Source: Shewanella corallii (GTDB lineage: Bacteria; Pseudomonadota; Gammaproteobacteria; Enterobacterales; Shewanellaceae). Taken from it: DNA of 64,000 nucleotides. The notes beneath the pieces were generated by a model, which was given only the letters and a program-made list of their open reading frames with translations, did no database searches and had not been told where the DNA came from. The DNA lies in contig NZ_JAKIKT010000014.1 of the NCBI RefSeq assembly GCF_023349125.1, forward strand, positions 1 to 64,000. The letters are read 5' to 3'. Position 1 is the first letter of the stretch; every line of letters starts with the position of its first letter. The position numbers and the translations under genes were made by a program. This document shows positions 50,868 through 59,520 of the stretch, piece after piece.

Positions 50868-51283
50868 TAGTTTGGTGAGGTTTTTGTATCTACTTGAAAT
50901 TAAAGTTCTTTGGTGTTTTTGGTTGAGTGGTTTTTAGACCGCCTGTACATGTGTTAGTGATTTGTTCTGCTTTGAATCTTGATAAATTCGGTACATGTGT
51001 TTTTAAGTTGTATTTGCTTTATTTTGCTGATCTTTAAGTTCTTTTGTTGTGTTTGCATCGGTTTGGCTCGTGGCTTCAGCGAGCTTTTTTCTGAGTTTGT
51101 ACGCCATGAATTCCATAGGTTTGGTGAAGGTGCTCACATTTAGGTATGTGTCTGGCATATTTTGTGGTGATTTATGCTGTTTCGGGTTCCGTTATTGCAA
51201 AAATATGCTGCATGAGTACACTGCCTGACTAAATTTTAGAGTGCTAACTCTAATTTGTTGTCGTAAACAAACAGAGAATAACA
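50868..51283. other. G/T-rich fadL upstream region
   Basis: About 415 bp without a gene, with a marked excess of T and G on the plus strand. It contains a repeated 11-mer GTACATGTGTT (50945-50955 and 50991-51001) and a CRP-like site (listed separately). No FadR-type operator was recognised. It should hold the fadL promoter and a long untranslated leader. Confidence 0.5.
51123..51138. promoter_or_regulatory. Possible CRP site upstream of fadL
   Basis: GGTGA-AGGTGC-TCACA matches the CRP consensus TGTGA-N6-TCACA at nine of ten positions. fadL of E. coli is activated by cAMP-CRP, so the site is plausible. It lies 145 bp before the start codon. Confidence 0.45.
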
Positions 51284-52621
51284 ATGAAACAGCGTACATT
51301 GACTCTTGCCGTAGCTTCGGCGCTTTTGGGGATGACGGCTCAGGTTCAGGCAGCCGGTTTTCAGTTGGCTGAATACTCTTCCACAGGTTTGGGCCGTGCT
51401 TATGCAGGTGAAGCGGCGATGGCCGACAATGCCGCAGCCCAGTTCCGTAACCCGGCTATGCTGACTTACCTCAAGGGAACTCAGGTTTCTGCCGGTGGTA
51501 TTCTGGTTGTGCCTAATATTGATATCGAAGGTTATTCAGTGCCTGTCGGTCTGGATGGCAAGCCTACCGGTGCCCCTATAGCTACTCAGTCCAAAGACAT
51601 TGCTGACGCTGCTTTCGTGCCTAACTTCTATGTTAGCCATCAGGTAAACGATGATCTGTACCTGGGTCTGGCGCTGGGTACCAACTTTGGTATGGCCACC
51701 GAGCTGGAAGACAGCTTCAAGGGCACCCAGTTCGGTAACGAAGCTGCCGTGACCACTATGGAGATTAACCCAAACATCGCTTACCGCATTAATGATCAGT
51801 TCAGCGTCGGTGCCGGAGTACGTCTGGTATTGGGTGAGGGCAGCATTGGTGCCAAGAGCAGTGCCGATGTTCCTATGTTCGGTGTAGAAGCCGGTGACAC
51901 ACTTAAGTATATGGAAGGCGATGATATCGCCTGGGGTTGGCAGTTGGGCGGTGCCTGGCAGATTAACGCTGACAACCGTATCGGTGTTAACTACCGCTCT
52001 GCTGTGGATCTGAACCTGGAAGGTCATGCCAAAGGTTTTGCCTTCAATCTGGCTGCAGTACAAATGGGTCTGGCTCCTCAGGCTGAGTATGCCGGCAGCA
52101 TGGAGCTGACTCTGCCAGCGACTGCTGAAATTGCTTCTTTCCATCAGCTGACTGATAAGTTTGCCATGCACGCCAGTATCAACTGGACCGATTGGAGCTC
52201 CTTTGAAAAGTTGGAAGCCCAGATCCCATATCTGGCCGCGCAACCTGCTCAATTGGTGAAGCAGGAAAACTGGCGTGATAACTACCGCTTCGCGATTGGC
52301 GGTACTTATCAGCTGGATGCCAAATCAGTTCTGCGTGCCGGTGTGGCTTACGACAAGTCTGCAGTAACCGATGCCAACCGTACTCTGACTATTCCTGAAA
52401 TGGACAGATATTGGTTCAGTGTGGGGTACGGCTATGAGTACAGCGATAATCTGACTTTCGATGCGGGCCTGACCTATATCCTGGCTGATGAGTCTCCTGT
52501 GACTGAGCCTCGTCCGGGTATTGAGTCTGACAACTCTTCTGCCATCTTCGGCGGCGCCTTTACCGGTACCACAAGTGGTGATCTGGTGTTGTTCGGCGTA
52601 CAGGCCAGCTACAAGTTCTAA
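51284..52621 (+). CDS. fadL: Long-chain fatty acid outer-membrane transporter FadL
   Basis: A 445-residue outer-membrane beta-barrel. A signal peptide ends at about VQAAG. The mature N-terminus GFQLAEYSSTGLGRAYAGEAAMADNAAAQFRNPA is the FadL hatch region, which plugs the barrel and opens sideways to release fatty acids. The C-terminus ends in an aromatic residue (ASYKF), as for barrel assembly by Bam. It imports long-chain fatty acids. It is a single-gene unit between the leu operon and the phs operon. Confidence 0.93.
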   Translation: MKQRTLTLAVASALLGMTAQVQAAGFQLAEYSSTGLGRAYAGEAAMADNAAAQFRNPAMLTYLKGTQVSAGGILVVPNIDIEGYSVPVGLDGKPTGAPIATQSKDIADAAFVPNFYVSHQVNDDLYLGLALGTNFGMATELEDSFKGTQFGNEAAVTTMEINPNIAYRINDQFSVGAGVRLVLGEGSIGAKSSADVPMFGVEAGDTLKYMEGDDIAWGWQLGGAWQINADNRIGVNYRSAVDLNLEGHAKGFAFNLAAVQMGLAPQAEYAGSMELTLPATAEIASFHQLTDKFAMHASINWTDWSSFEKLEAQIPYLAAQPAQLVKQENWRDNYRFAIGGTYQLDAKSVLRAGVAYDKSAVTDANRTLTIPEMDRYWFSVGYGYEYSDNLTFDAGLTYILADESPVTEPRPGIESDNSSAIFGGAFTGTTSGDLVLFGVQASYKF

Positions 52622-52680
52622 GCTGGAGCCGGATGCAGCCTGGCTTGTATAGACAAGTTGTTCAGGCTGTAAATTGAATA

Positions 52681-52710
52681 AAAAAGGGGCGCCGATTGGC
52701 GCCCCTTTTT
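52681..52710. terminator. Bidirectional terminator between fadL and phsC
   Basis: The stem AAAAAGGGGCGCC / GGCGCCCCTTTTT has a 4-base loop and works for both converging transcripts. Confidence 0.92.
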
Positions 52711-52750
52711 CCTTGTGTCTGTCGGTGATGCAGGAGTTAAAGGCCCGGGA

Positions 52751-53698
52751 TTAGCTGATGTAGCTCTGACCCGCGTACACCACGAAGTGTCTCAATGCCA
52801 GTACCCCAAGGATGGTGCAGCTGGATACGGCAATCAAAAAACCTTTGCTGTGTTTCCAGGACTTGGGCGCCAGAGTGGAAGCCAGTACCGGCACCGCCAG
52901 GCCAAGGCCCACTACGCCAATCCAGAATACCCCGGCCCAGGCACCTGTGGTGATGGCTGAAGTAGCGGCCTGCGCGGCTGGACCAGAGAAGTTCAGACCC
53001 ACAAACAGTAGCACCAGACACAGGGCTTCGTTAAAGGCGACCGGGTACTCGATTCTGTGTACCTGCTCGATACAGTCAGACTCTTTCTTGCTGAAGAACA
53101 AAGTCGCCACCAGGATGTTCCCGGCTGAGCCCACGGACAGTGCTGAGGCCAGGAACAGCGCAGGCAGTACTGCGGTGTTCAGGATTGGGTAACTGATCAT
53201 GGCCGACAGCAGGAAGCCTGTGTACACACCTACACCCAGCGCCAGGGCGAAGATTAACTTGTTCAGCGTGCCTTCTACCTGACGGCAGGCTTTCAATACT
53301 CCCCCCAGCCAGGGAGCGAACTTAAGCACCTGTTTTTCAAATACCAGACCTGCGAATACAAACACCAGTGGGATATACAGCAGCAGGGCAATCACACCCC
53401 AGGCCATCACAGAGGTCAGGTTGTAGTTAATCAAAATCAGGTAGAAATGGAACGGCTTGGTCAAATCCAGTACCAGCAGTGCCATACCCAAACAGATAGC
53501 CAGTGGGCCAAGCACTCCGGCTGCCTTGATAACCGGCAGGCCTTCCGATGGCAGGCCGCGGGCCTGTTTGTACCACTTCAGGCCGATTGCCACCAACATG
53601 GAGCCGGCGGAGAGACCGGCCATAAACAGGTAGACGGCGATAATCCAGTTCCAGACGACGGGATCATATTGCTCCATGGAGCCCCAGATATTGTTCAT
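52751..53698 (-). CDS. phsC: Thiosulfate/polysulfide reductase membrane subunit (NrfD/PsrC family)
   Basis: A 315-residue inner-membrane protein with eight or more helices of the NrfD/PsrC family. It begins with WNWIIAVYLFMAGLSAGSMLVA and anchors the catalytic AB subunits, passing electrons from menaquinol to them. It has no heme-binding His pairs typical of cytochrome-b type anchors such as Salmonella PhsC, so it is closer to PsrC. The ATG overlaps the stop of the iron-sulfur subunit gene, with GGAGGG ahead. It is the last gene of the operon. Confidence 0.9.
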   Translation of the reverse strand: MNNIWGSMEQYDPVVWNWIIAVYLFMAGLSAGSMLVAIGLKWYKQARGLPSEGLPVIKAAGVLGPLAICLGMALLVLDLTKPFHFYLILINYNLTSVMAWGVIALLLYIPLVFVFAGLVFEKQVLKFAPWLGGVLKACRQVEGTLNKLIFALALGVGVYTGFLLSAMISYPILNTAVLPALFLASALSVGSAGNILVATLFFSKKESDCIEQVHRIEYPVAFNEALCLVLLFVGLNFSGPAAQAATSAITTGAWAGVFWIGVVGLGLAVPVLASTLAPKSWKHSKGFLIAVSSCTILGVLALRHFVVYAGQSYIS

Positions 53699-54267
53699 GC
53701 TTGGATCCCTCCTTTACGGCCAGGAATACGGTACAGGCGTGGCTGAGTGCCCAGGTGTACCTTTTGCTGATAACTTGGTTTGGTATCCAGTACCTTGCGA
53801 ACTTCGCTGTCCGGATCATTGGCATCGCCGAACACCAGAGCCTGGGTTGGACATACGCTGACACAGGCAGGTTGTTCGCCGCGGGCCAGACGTGTGTCCT
53901 TACAGTAGTTACACTTGTCCGGTACCCGGGTTTCAGGGTTGATAAAGCGAACTTTGTAAGGGCAGGCGGCAACACAGTAGAGGCAGCCAACACACTTGTC
54001 TTCTTTGATGGAGACAATGCCGTTGTCATCCACATAGGCGGCGCCGGTTGGGCACACCTTCACACAGGGGGCGTTTTCACACTGCTCACAGGACACCCGG
54101 TTGTACTTGAAGTGCAGATGCGGGTAGTTGCCGTAAGGGCCTTCGATGCGAACCTGCAGTCGGGTTACTGACTCAGGTACATTGTTTTCACTGCGGCAGG
54201 CCACGTTGCAGGCCTGACAGCCGATGCACTTGTTTTCATCGTGCACGAGAACATAACGCTTGGTCAT
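53695..54267 (-). CDS. phsB: Thiosulfate/polysulfide reductase iron-sulfur subunit
   Basis: A 190-residue ferredoxin-like protein with four [4Fe-4S] clusters. The cysteine groups are CIGCQACNVAC, CEQCENAPCVKVCP, CVGCLYCVAACP and CNYCKDTRLARGEQPACVSVCP. It carries electrons between the membrane subunit and the molybdenum subunit at the periplasmic face. It has no signal peptide and would be exported with the Tat-targeted catalytic subunit. The start at 54267 matches the family start (MTKRYVLVHDENKC) and lies just after the phsA stop. Confidence 0.93.
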   Translation of the reverse strand: MTKRYVLVHDENKCIGCQACNVACRSENNVPESVTRLQVRIEGPYGNYPHLHFKYNRVSCEQCENAPCVKVCPTGAAYVDDNGIVSIKEDKCVGCLYCVAACPYKVRFINPETRVPDKCNYCKDTRLARGEQPACVSVCPTQALVFGDANDPDSEVRKVLDTKPSYQQKVHLGTQPRLYRIPGRKGGIQA

Positions 54268-54271
54268 AGTC

Positions 54272-56551
54272 TTAAGCCTTCTCAATCTTTACGCCAGTGG
54301 TGTGCAGGTTCATACCTGTTACCGGTGAGGTCACATGGGGCAGCAGGTTGCCACAGTGCACGCCTCTGCCGGTTGCCCGGGCCAGCTCTTTGTTTTTACT
54401 GCCAAAGCCCATATAGGCGAATACTGTGTCGGGGCGGATCCCCGGGGTGACCAGTGCATGGCCTTCTTCGCTGCCGGTATCGTTATAGATGCGGATCTTG
54501 TCGCCGCTCTGGATATTGAGCAGGCCTGCCGTGACCGGGTGGATCCACACAGCGTTGTCAGACATCAGATTGGCCAGCATAGGCACGTTCTGGCTGCCAG
54601 CGTTGGTATGTACTGCCACCTTGCCCTGAATAAAGAACAGCTCGTCGGCTTTCTTCATGGTCACTTCGCGGTAGCGGATTACGCCGCGGCCCGGTGCCAT
54701 CTTTTCAACCTTGTCTGAGCTCAGCTCAATCTTGCCGCTTGGGGTCTTGAACTTTAGGTGGCTGGCGTAGGTGCCATCACCATCTGGTGCGGTGGCATTG
54801 GGGTAGGCAGAGACAAAGTTCTGCACCATGGCGCGTTCGCGCAGCATCAGAGGTTTGCCATAGCTGACAAAGCCATCCTGTTTAATCTTATTCAACAGGG
54901 CGACATCACTGCCTACCTGGAACAGCTGCAGAGTGTCCATGTTGTCCCATGGGAAGTACTTATTCAGTCCCATGGATTCGCCCACTTCCTTCCAGATCTG
55001 CCAGCTTGGACGGGTGTTGCCGATAGGCTCAACCACTTTCTGACGCACATAGTAGGCCGGGTTCTTGCCTGACTTGTCGGCGATCTCTTCATCCCGCTCC
55101 AGGTAAGTGGATTCAGGCAGGAAGATATCGGCATAGGCGGCGCTTTCACTGATATAGATATCGCAGCAGACCACGAAATCCAGTTTCTTCAGTGTTTCCA
55201 CAATGCGGGCCCTGTCTGTCATGGTCTGCATTGGGTTGGTACGGCTCATCACCCAGCCACGCAGCTGATAAGGCTTAGCTTCCAGAGTTGAGTCCAGAAT
55301 GGTCTGGTAGATACCACCTGAGGACCACATCATGGCGTACTGCTCATCCACCATGTCGATGCGTTTAGCGTCGGACTTGGGCATATCTTTAACGCCTGGC
55401 TTGGCCAGTACCGGGGCAACCTGCTCACCGGCAAACTTGTTGTAGCCGGAGGCTTTCTTACCGAAATACAGACCACCTTTACGCTCGATATTGCCGATCA
55501 GAACGTTGGCGGCGTACAGGGCGCGGCGCATCTCAAACTCTTCAGTGGTGAAGGTTGAGCGGTGACCAAAGTCGACACAGGCGTGAGGCGCGGCAGCGGC
55601 GTATTCACGGGTGATGCGGCGGATATCTTCGGCCGGTACATCGGATACAGATTCGGCCCACTCAGGGGTATAGGCTTTTACTTCGCTGGCGAAGGAGTCG
55701 AAGCCGGTGACATAGCGGTCGATAAAGGCTTTGTCGTAAAGTTCTTCTTCGATCAGGACATGACAGATAGCCAGTGCTACGGCAACGTCAGTGCCCGGTT
55801 TGATGGCGTACCATTCGTCCGCCTTGTCGGCGACGATGGAGAATCTTGGTTCGAACACGACCAACTTGGCGCCTTTTTCCATCTGGGCGTTCATCATGCC
55901 GCGGGTTTCCGACATGTTGATGCCTTCGTACAGGTTGTGGCCGAAGTTAATGATGTACTTGGAGTTACCCAGATCCCGTTTGATCTTGCCGCCGAACATG
56001 GCTTTGGCGGCAATTACATAACCGGCCGGACAGGTAGAGGCGTGGGTAAAGGTGTTGGGGCTGCCATAGGCCTTAGCCAGATGGAACAGGTGGCCGGACA
56101 GGGAGCCGGACTTGGATGAGAAGGCGACGGCTTCCGGGCCGTGCTCATTCTTAATACGGGTCAGGTTATCGGCGATGATGGCATAGGCTTCATCCCACTC
56201 AATCTCCTGCCAGTTACCTTCGCCACGCTCACCAACCCGCTTAAGTGGTTTAACGATACGCTGCTTGTCATACAGCTGGCTGTGGCCAGCACCACCGCGG
56301 GCACACACTGCGCCGCCAAATGATTTGGCCTTAGGGTTACCCAGAATGGAAACGTTTTTACCGTTAACAATGCGGGCAGAGATTGGGCATCGGGTAGAGC
56401 ACATTTCACAGATACTGGCGACTTCGCTGCCAGTGCCTTTCAGTTCGGTGCGTTCCAGCGCGGCCAGTGAGCCCGGCAGCATGCTTGCCAGAGCACAGGT
56501 TGCGGTACCTGCGCCGGCACCTTTGATAAAGGTTCGCCGATCTAAATTCAT
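54272..56551 (-). CDS. phsA: Thiosulfate/polysulfide reductase molybdopterin subunit
   Basis: A 759-residue catalytic subunit of the DMSO-reductase family. The Tat signal RRTFIK (residues 5-10) directs folded export. A [4Fe-4S] site uses Cys48, Cys51, Cys55 and Cys83. Cys174 (THASTCPAGY) is the expected molybdenum ligand, as in PhsA/PsrA. The enzyme would reduce thiosulfate to sulfide and sulfite, or polysulfide to sulfide; which one cannot be decided from sequence alone, but the ThsSR-type regulators upstream favour thiosulfate. GGGGAC precedes the ATG. It is the first gene of phsABC. Confidence 0.92.
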   Translation of the reverse strand: MNLDRRTFIKGAGAGTATCALASMLPGSLAALERTELKGTGSEVASICEMCSTRCPISARIVNGKNVSILGNPKAKSFGGAVCARGGAGHSQLYDKQRIVKPLKRVGERGEGNWQEIEWDEAYAIIADNLTRIKNEHGPEAVAFSSKSGSLSGHLFHLAKAYGSPNTFTHASTCPAGYVIAAKAMFGGKIKRDLGNSKYIINFGHNLYEGINMSETRGMMNAQMEKGAKLVVFEPRFSIVADKADEWYAIKPGTDVAVALAICHVLIEEELYDKAFIDRYVTGFDSFASEVKAYTPEWAESVSDVPAEDIRRITREYAAAAPHACVDFGHRSTFTTEEFEMRRALYAANVLIGNIERKGGLYFGKKASGYNKFAGEQVAPVLAKPGVKDMPKSDAKRIDMVDEQYAMMWSSGGIYQTILDSTLEAKPYQLRGWVMSRTNPMQTMTDRARIVETLKKLDFVVCCDIYISESAAYADIFLPESTYLERDEEIADKSGKNPAYYVRQKVVEPIGNTRPSWQIWKEVGESMGLNKYFPWDNMDTLQLFQVGSDVALLNKIKQDGFVSYGKPLMLRERAMVQNFVSAYPNATAPDGDGTYASHLKFKTPSGKIELSSDKVEKMAPGRGVIRYREVTMKKADELFFIQGKVAVHTNAGSQNVPMLANLMSDNAVWIHPVTAGLLNIQSGDKIRIYNDTGSEEGHALVTPGIRPDTVFAYMGFGSKNKELARATGRGVHCGNLLPHVTSPVTGMNLHTTGVKIEKA

Positions 56552-56636
56552 TATTATTGTCCCCGTTTATTGCTGTTGCTGCGGGCGGGTCAGCCCGTCA
56601 TCTGGGGACATTCTGTGGTGAGAAACTGGGACGGGA

Positions 56637-56654
56637 TATTGTGGTAAACCACAT
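56637..56654. promoter_or_regulatory. 18-bp palindromic site upstream of phsA, proximal copy
   Basis: TATTGTGGTAAACCACAT contains the perfect inverted repeat TGTGGT-AA-ACCACA. It lies 86 bp before the phsA start and is identical to the copy at 56731-56748. A half site TGTGGT is also present at 56614-56619. It is a likely binding site for the response regulator encoded nearby. Confidence 0.65.
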
Positions 56655-56730
56655 ACAGAGAAAAATCTTTTCTCCAGTGTGAGACCCCTCAAAGTTCGCT
56701 TTTTGACCAACAGTTAAGACGTGGAATGTC

Positions 56731-56748
56731 TATTGTGGTAAACCACAT
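56731..56748. promoter_or_regulatory. 18-bp palindromic site upstream of phsA, distal copy
   Basis: Identical to the site at 56637-56654; the starts are 94 bp apart, close to nine helical turns, so both would face the same side of the DNA. It lies in the 279-bp gap between thsS and phsA. Confidence 0.65.
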
Positions 56749-56830
56749 TTAGGCGGAGAGCAGCGGCAAAGTGCGAGAAATACGTCACTTTGCCATCTCA
56801 GTGTGAACCAGGATTTAGCTCTTAAGGAGG

Positions 56831-58693
56831 TCAATTCACAGCTTCAGTACTGCCTCTGCGTTTCAGCTTTAGGGTGGCAGTGCAGCCTGTCTCCTGGTCG
56901 CTGCGGTTACTCAGGTTGAAGCTGCCTTCGTGTTGCTTGAGTACATCGGAGCAGATAGCCAGACCCAGTCCCAGACCATTGGCCTTGGTGGAGAAGAAGG
57001 TGGCCATCAACTCATCGCCAGGCAGTGCCAGACCCGGACCATTATCGGTCAGGGACAGGTTGACCTGATGCTCCAGAAAATCGAAATGGATGGCAATGGA
57101 GCCTTCATGGGGCTGTGGCATCTCGGCCAGCGCATCCAGGCTGTTCTTGAGCAGGTTTACCAGTACCTGCAACAGGCCAACCCTGTCGGCGATCACAAAG
57201 AAGGGCTCGCCTTCTACCCTGGTGGTGGCTCTGACGCCACGTCTGTCCAACTCCAGCTTGAGCAGTGCCAGGGATTCATCCACTAAAGACAGCAGGTTTA
57301 CATCTTCCATTACGGCTTCCCGGCGTTTAAGGAGGCCACGAATACGATGCACCACTTCGCCGGCGCGCACCGACTGACGGTTAATTTTCTCCAGCAGGGC
57401 CACGCACTCCTCAAAGCCTTCTCCTTTGGCCTGCAGACGCATAAAACCACCTTCGCTGTAACTGGTGATTGCGGCGATGGGTTGATTGAGTTCATGGGCC
57501 AGACCGGCACCAATTTCACCGAGAATGGCGCTGCTTTGCAGACGCTCCATGGCAACGGCCTTGAGCTTCAGCTGGCGCTCAGTCTCTACCAGGGTGTCGC
57601 TCTTCTGGCGGAACTTATACTCAATCCAGAGGTGATAGATAGTGGCGACCAGAAAGATCAGCACCGCCAGTATGCCCCAGTGCTGATTGGCTTTAAGCCA
57701 GTGCATAACTGACTCCCATTTGGGATGTTGATCTTTAGCGACCTTCAGCTCGCCAAATAGCTTAATGACCTGTAGTTGGCTGATAGGTGAAGTCCAGCCT
57801 GCCAAATCGGCCTTGATCGCAGCCGGGCTGTCTTTGGGCAGAGACAGCAGGGCCTGGGTGATACGTTTGGTCAGGCGGGCGTTCACATGCTCACTGGCGG
57901 CAAACGACCAGTTGGGGTAGAGGTTGGTTGAACACTGGCAGTCGTAACCTTCGGGACGGCTGGGGTTGAGTACTCTGAAATCCTGCTCTTTCACCAGACC
58001 GCGCTTCACCATCTCTTCCAGAGTACAAAGAGGGGTAATCGCTGCATCCACATTGCCATCCCGTACCTGATATACCAGAGGGTCCAGTGGGAAGCCTAGA
58101 AAGCGGGTTTCTTTAAACCAGTGCTGCGGATCCATACCCAGTTTATTCATCAGGCCAACAGTGGCTTGATAGCCCCCCAACGCATGGGGGCCGCTGGCAG
58201 CCACTGTCTGGTCTTTAAGATCATACAGAGTGCGATAGTCACTGTCGGCTCGCACCAAAATGGCCGAGCCTATGGCCTTGGTGGTGCCATTGTGCTGACG
58301 CGAGCGCATGGTCGCCAGCCAGGACAGAGGATACTGATTGGACAGATACAGATACTGACCCGGATTGGTGATGATGAACTGGATTCTGTTATCAAGCAGC
58401 GCCTGATTCAGTTCTTCAAAGGTACCGGGTTGGACTTCGAACTTGGTGCCGGGCACACGTTCACTGAGGTAAACCATCATAGGTTGCCAACGTTCTTTGG
58501 CCTTTTGATATCCCCAATTAGCCAGTACCCCGACTTTGTACACCTTGTCTTCATTCGTTTTTTCATTGGCCACAGCTGGAGACGTTGGCTTGGAGTGCAC
58601 CGCTTCAGATGCATAGCCGGGCAGGCAGCAAAAACAAAGCAGCCAGGTGAGAGACAGGGTTAAACACAGGGAAAGCAGCAAAGGCCGGGGCAA
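56831..58693 (-). CDS. thsS: Thiosulfate-type sensor histidine kinase (ThsS/TtrS family)
   Basis: A membrane kinase of about 620 residues. A signal segment is followed by a periplasmic PhnD-like binding domain (about 40-320), a membrane helix, and the kinase core. The phosphorylated His lies in AHELNQP near residue 399, the N box in LVNLLKNSLDAL, and ATP-lid glycines in DNGPGLAL and NGLGLGLAICSD. The sensor domain has CQCSTNLYPNWSF, recalling the Cys-containing region of TtrS. Location next to phsA matches the Shewanella ThsSR thiosulfate system. The start is uncertain: TTG at 58693 has GGAG eight bases ahead and begins the signal peptide; the frame stays open to a TTG at 58765. Confidence 0.8.
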   Translation of the reverse strand: MPRPLLLSLCLTLSLTWLLCFCCLPGYASEAVHSKPTSPAVANEKTNEDKVYKVGVLANWGYQKAKERWQPMMVYLSERVPGTKFEVQPGTFEELNQALLDNRIQFIITNPGQYLYLSNQYPLSWLATMRSRQHNGTTKAIGSAILVRADSDYRTLYDLKDQTVAASGPHALGGYQATVGLMNKLGMDPQHWFKETRFLGFPLDPLVYQVRDGNVDAAITPLCTLEEMVKRGLVKEQDFRVLNPSRPEGYDCQCSTNLYPNWSFAASEHVNARLTKRITQALLSLPKDSPAAIKADLAGWTSPISQLQVIKLFGELKVAKDQHPKWESVMHWLKANQHWGILAVLIFLVATIYHLWIEYKFRQKSDTLVETERQLKLKAVAMERLQSSAILGEIGAGLAHELNQPIAAITSYSEGGFMRLQAKGEGFEECVALLEKINRQSVRAGEVVHRIRGLLKRREAVMEDVNLLSLVDESLALLKLELDRRGVRATTRVEGEPFFVIADRVGLLQVLVNLLKNSLDALAEMPQPHEGSIAIHFDFLEHQVNLSLTDNGPGLALPGDELMATFFSTKANGLGLGLAICSDVLKQHEGSFNLSNRSDQETGCTATLKLKRRGSTEAVN

Positions 58694-58785
58694 GATATCA
58701 ACTCCAGTGTCAGCAAAAGCGGAACCATAACTCAGTGTTGGTATAACCAGTGTGTCGGGATTCAAATTTCCGCACGCCGGATTCG

Positions 58786-58816
58786 CCTGAGTGACAAAAC
58801 TGGGATATGACTCAGG
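58786..58816. promoter_or_regulatory. Inverted repeat between thsS and thsR
   Basis: Perfect 7-bp arms CCTGAGT and ACTCAGG are separated by 17 bases, in the gap between the divergent genes and just before thsR. It could be an operator for one or both promoters. Confidence 0.35.
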
Positions 58817-58843
58817 TAGTTAACCCTACAGAGGTACAAAGCA

Positions 58844-59461
58844 ATGACACTTGCTGCTCAACAAAAGATTTATCTGGTGGACGACGATGAGGCGATTGCT
58901 GACTCCCTGAGTTTTTTGCTGGAAGGTTTTGGCTATCAGGTGGTGTGGTTCGATGATGGTCAGCAGTTTCTGGACACTGTTGACCTGAGTGAGCCAGGCT
59001 GCGCCATTCTCGACTCCCGCATGCCGGGGTTAAGTGGTCAGCAGGTGCAGCAGTTGTTGAATGAAACTGCCAGCCCCTTGTCAGTTATCTTCCTCACCGG
59101 ACACGGTGATGTGCCTATGGCGGTGGATGCATTTAAGAACGGCGCGTTTGATTTCTTCCAAAAGCCGGTGCAGGGCAAAGCTTTGGCTGAAGCGATTGAT
59201 AAAGGTCTGGCTCACAGTGAACGTCAGAGCTGGAAACTGAAGCATCAGGCGCTGATCGACAGTCTGACTGACAGGGAGAAGGAGATTTTTCAGCTGGTGG
59301 TTAATGGCAATACCAATAAGCAGATGGCGGAAGCCCTGTTTGTAGCGGTGCGCACCATAGAAGTACACAGAGCCAAGGTGATGAAGAAGCTGGGGGCATC
59401 CAATATGGCACAGCTGCTTAAACTGGCGCCACTGCTGCATCGCCCTGACCATGAGGAATGA
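58844..59461 (+). CDS. thsR: Thiosulfate-type response regulator (ThsR/TtrR family)
   Basis: A 205-residue regulator. The receiver domain (about 8-120) has acidic residues Asp13-15, phosphoacceptor Asp57 (AILDSRMPG), Thr85 and Lys107. The LuxR-type DNA-binding domain (about 140-200) includes LTDREKEIFQLVVNGNTNKQ and TIEVHRAKVMKKLG. It is divergent from thsS. By analogy with the Shewanella ThsSR pair it should activate phsABC when thiosulfate is present. AGAGGT precedes the ATG. Confidence 0.82.
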   Translation: MTLAAQQKIYLVDDDEAIADSLSFLLEGFGYQVVWFDDGQQFLDTVDLSEPGCAILDSRMPGLSGQQVQQLLNETASPLSVIFLTGHGDVPMAVDAFKNGAFDFFQKPVQGKALAEAIDKGLAHSERQSWKLKHQALIDSLTDREKEIFQLVVNGNTNKQMAEALFVAVRTIEVHRAKVMKKLGASNMAQLLKLAPLLHRPDHEE

Positions 59462-59520
59462 CGCTCGGCGTCAGCTATGGTTAAATGCAAACAGGTAAAG
59501 TTTCACAAGGAAACCCAAGG

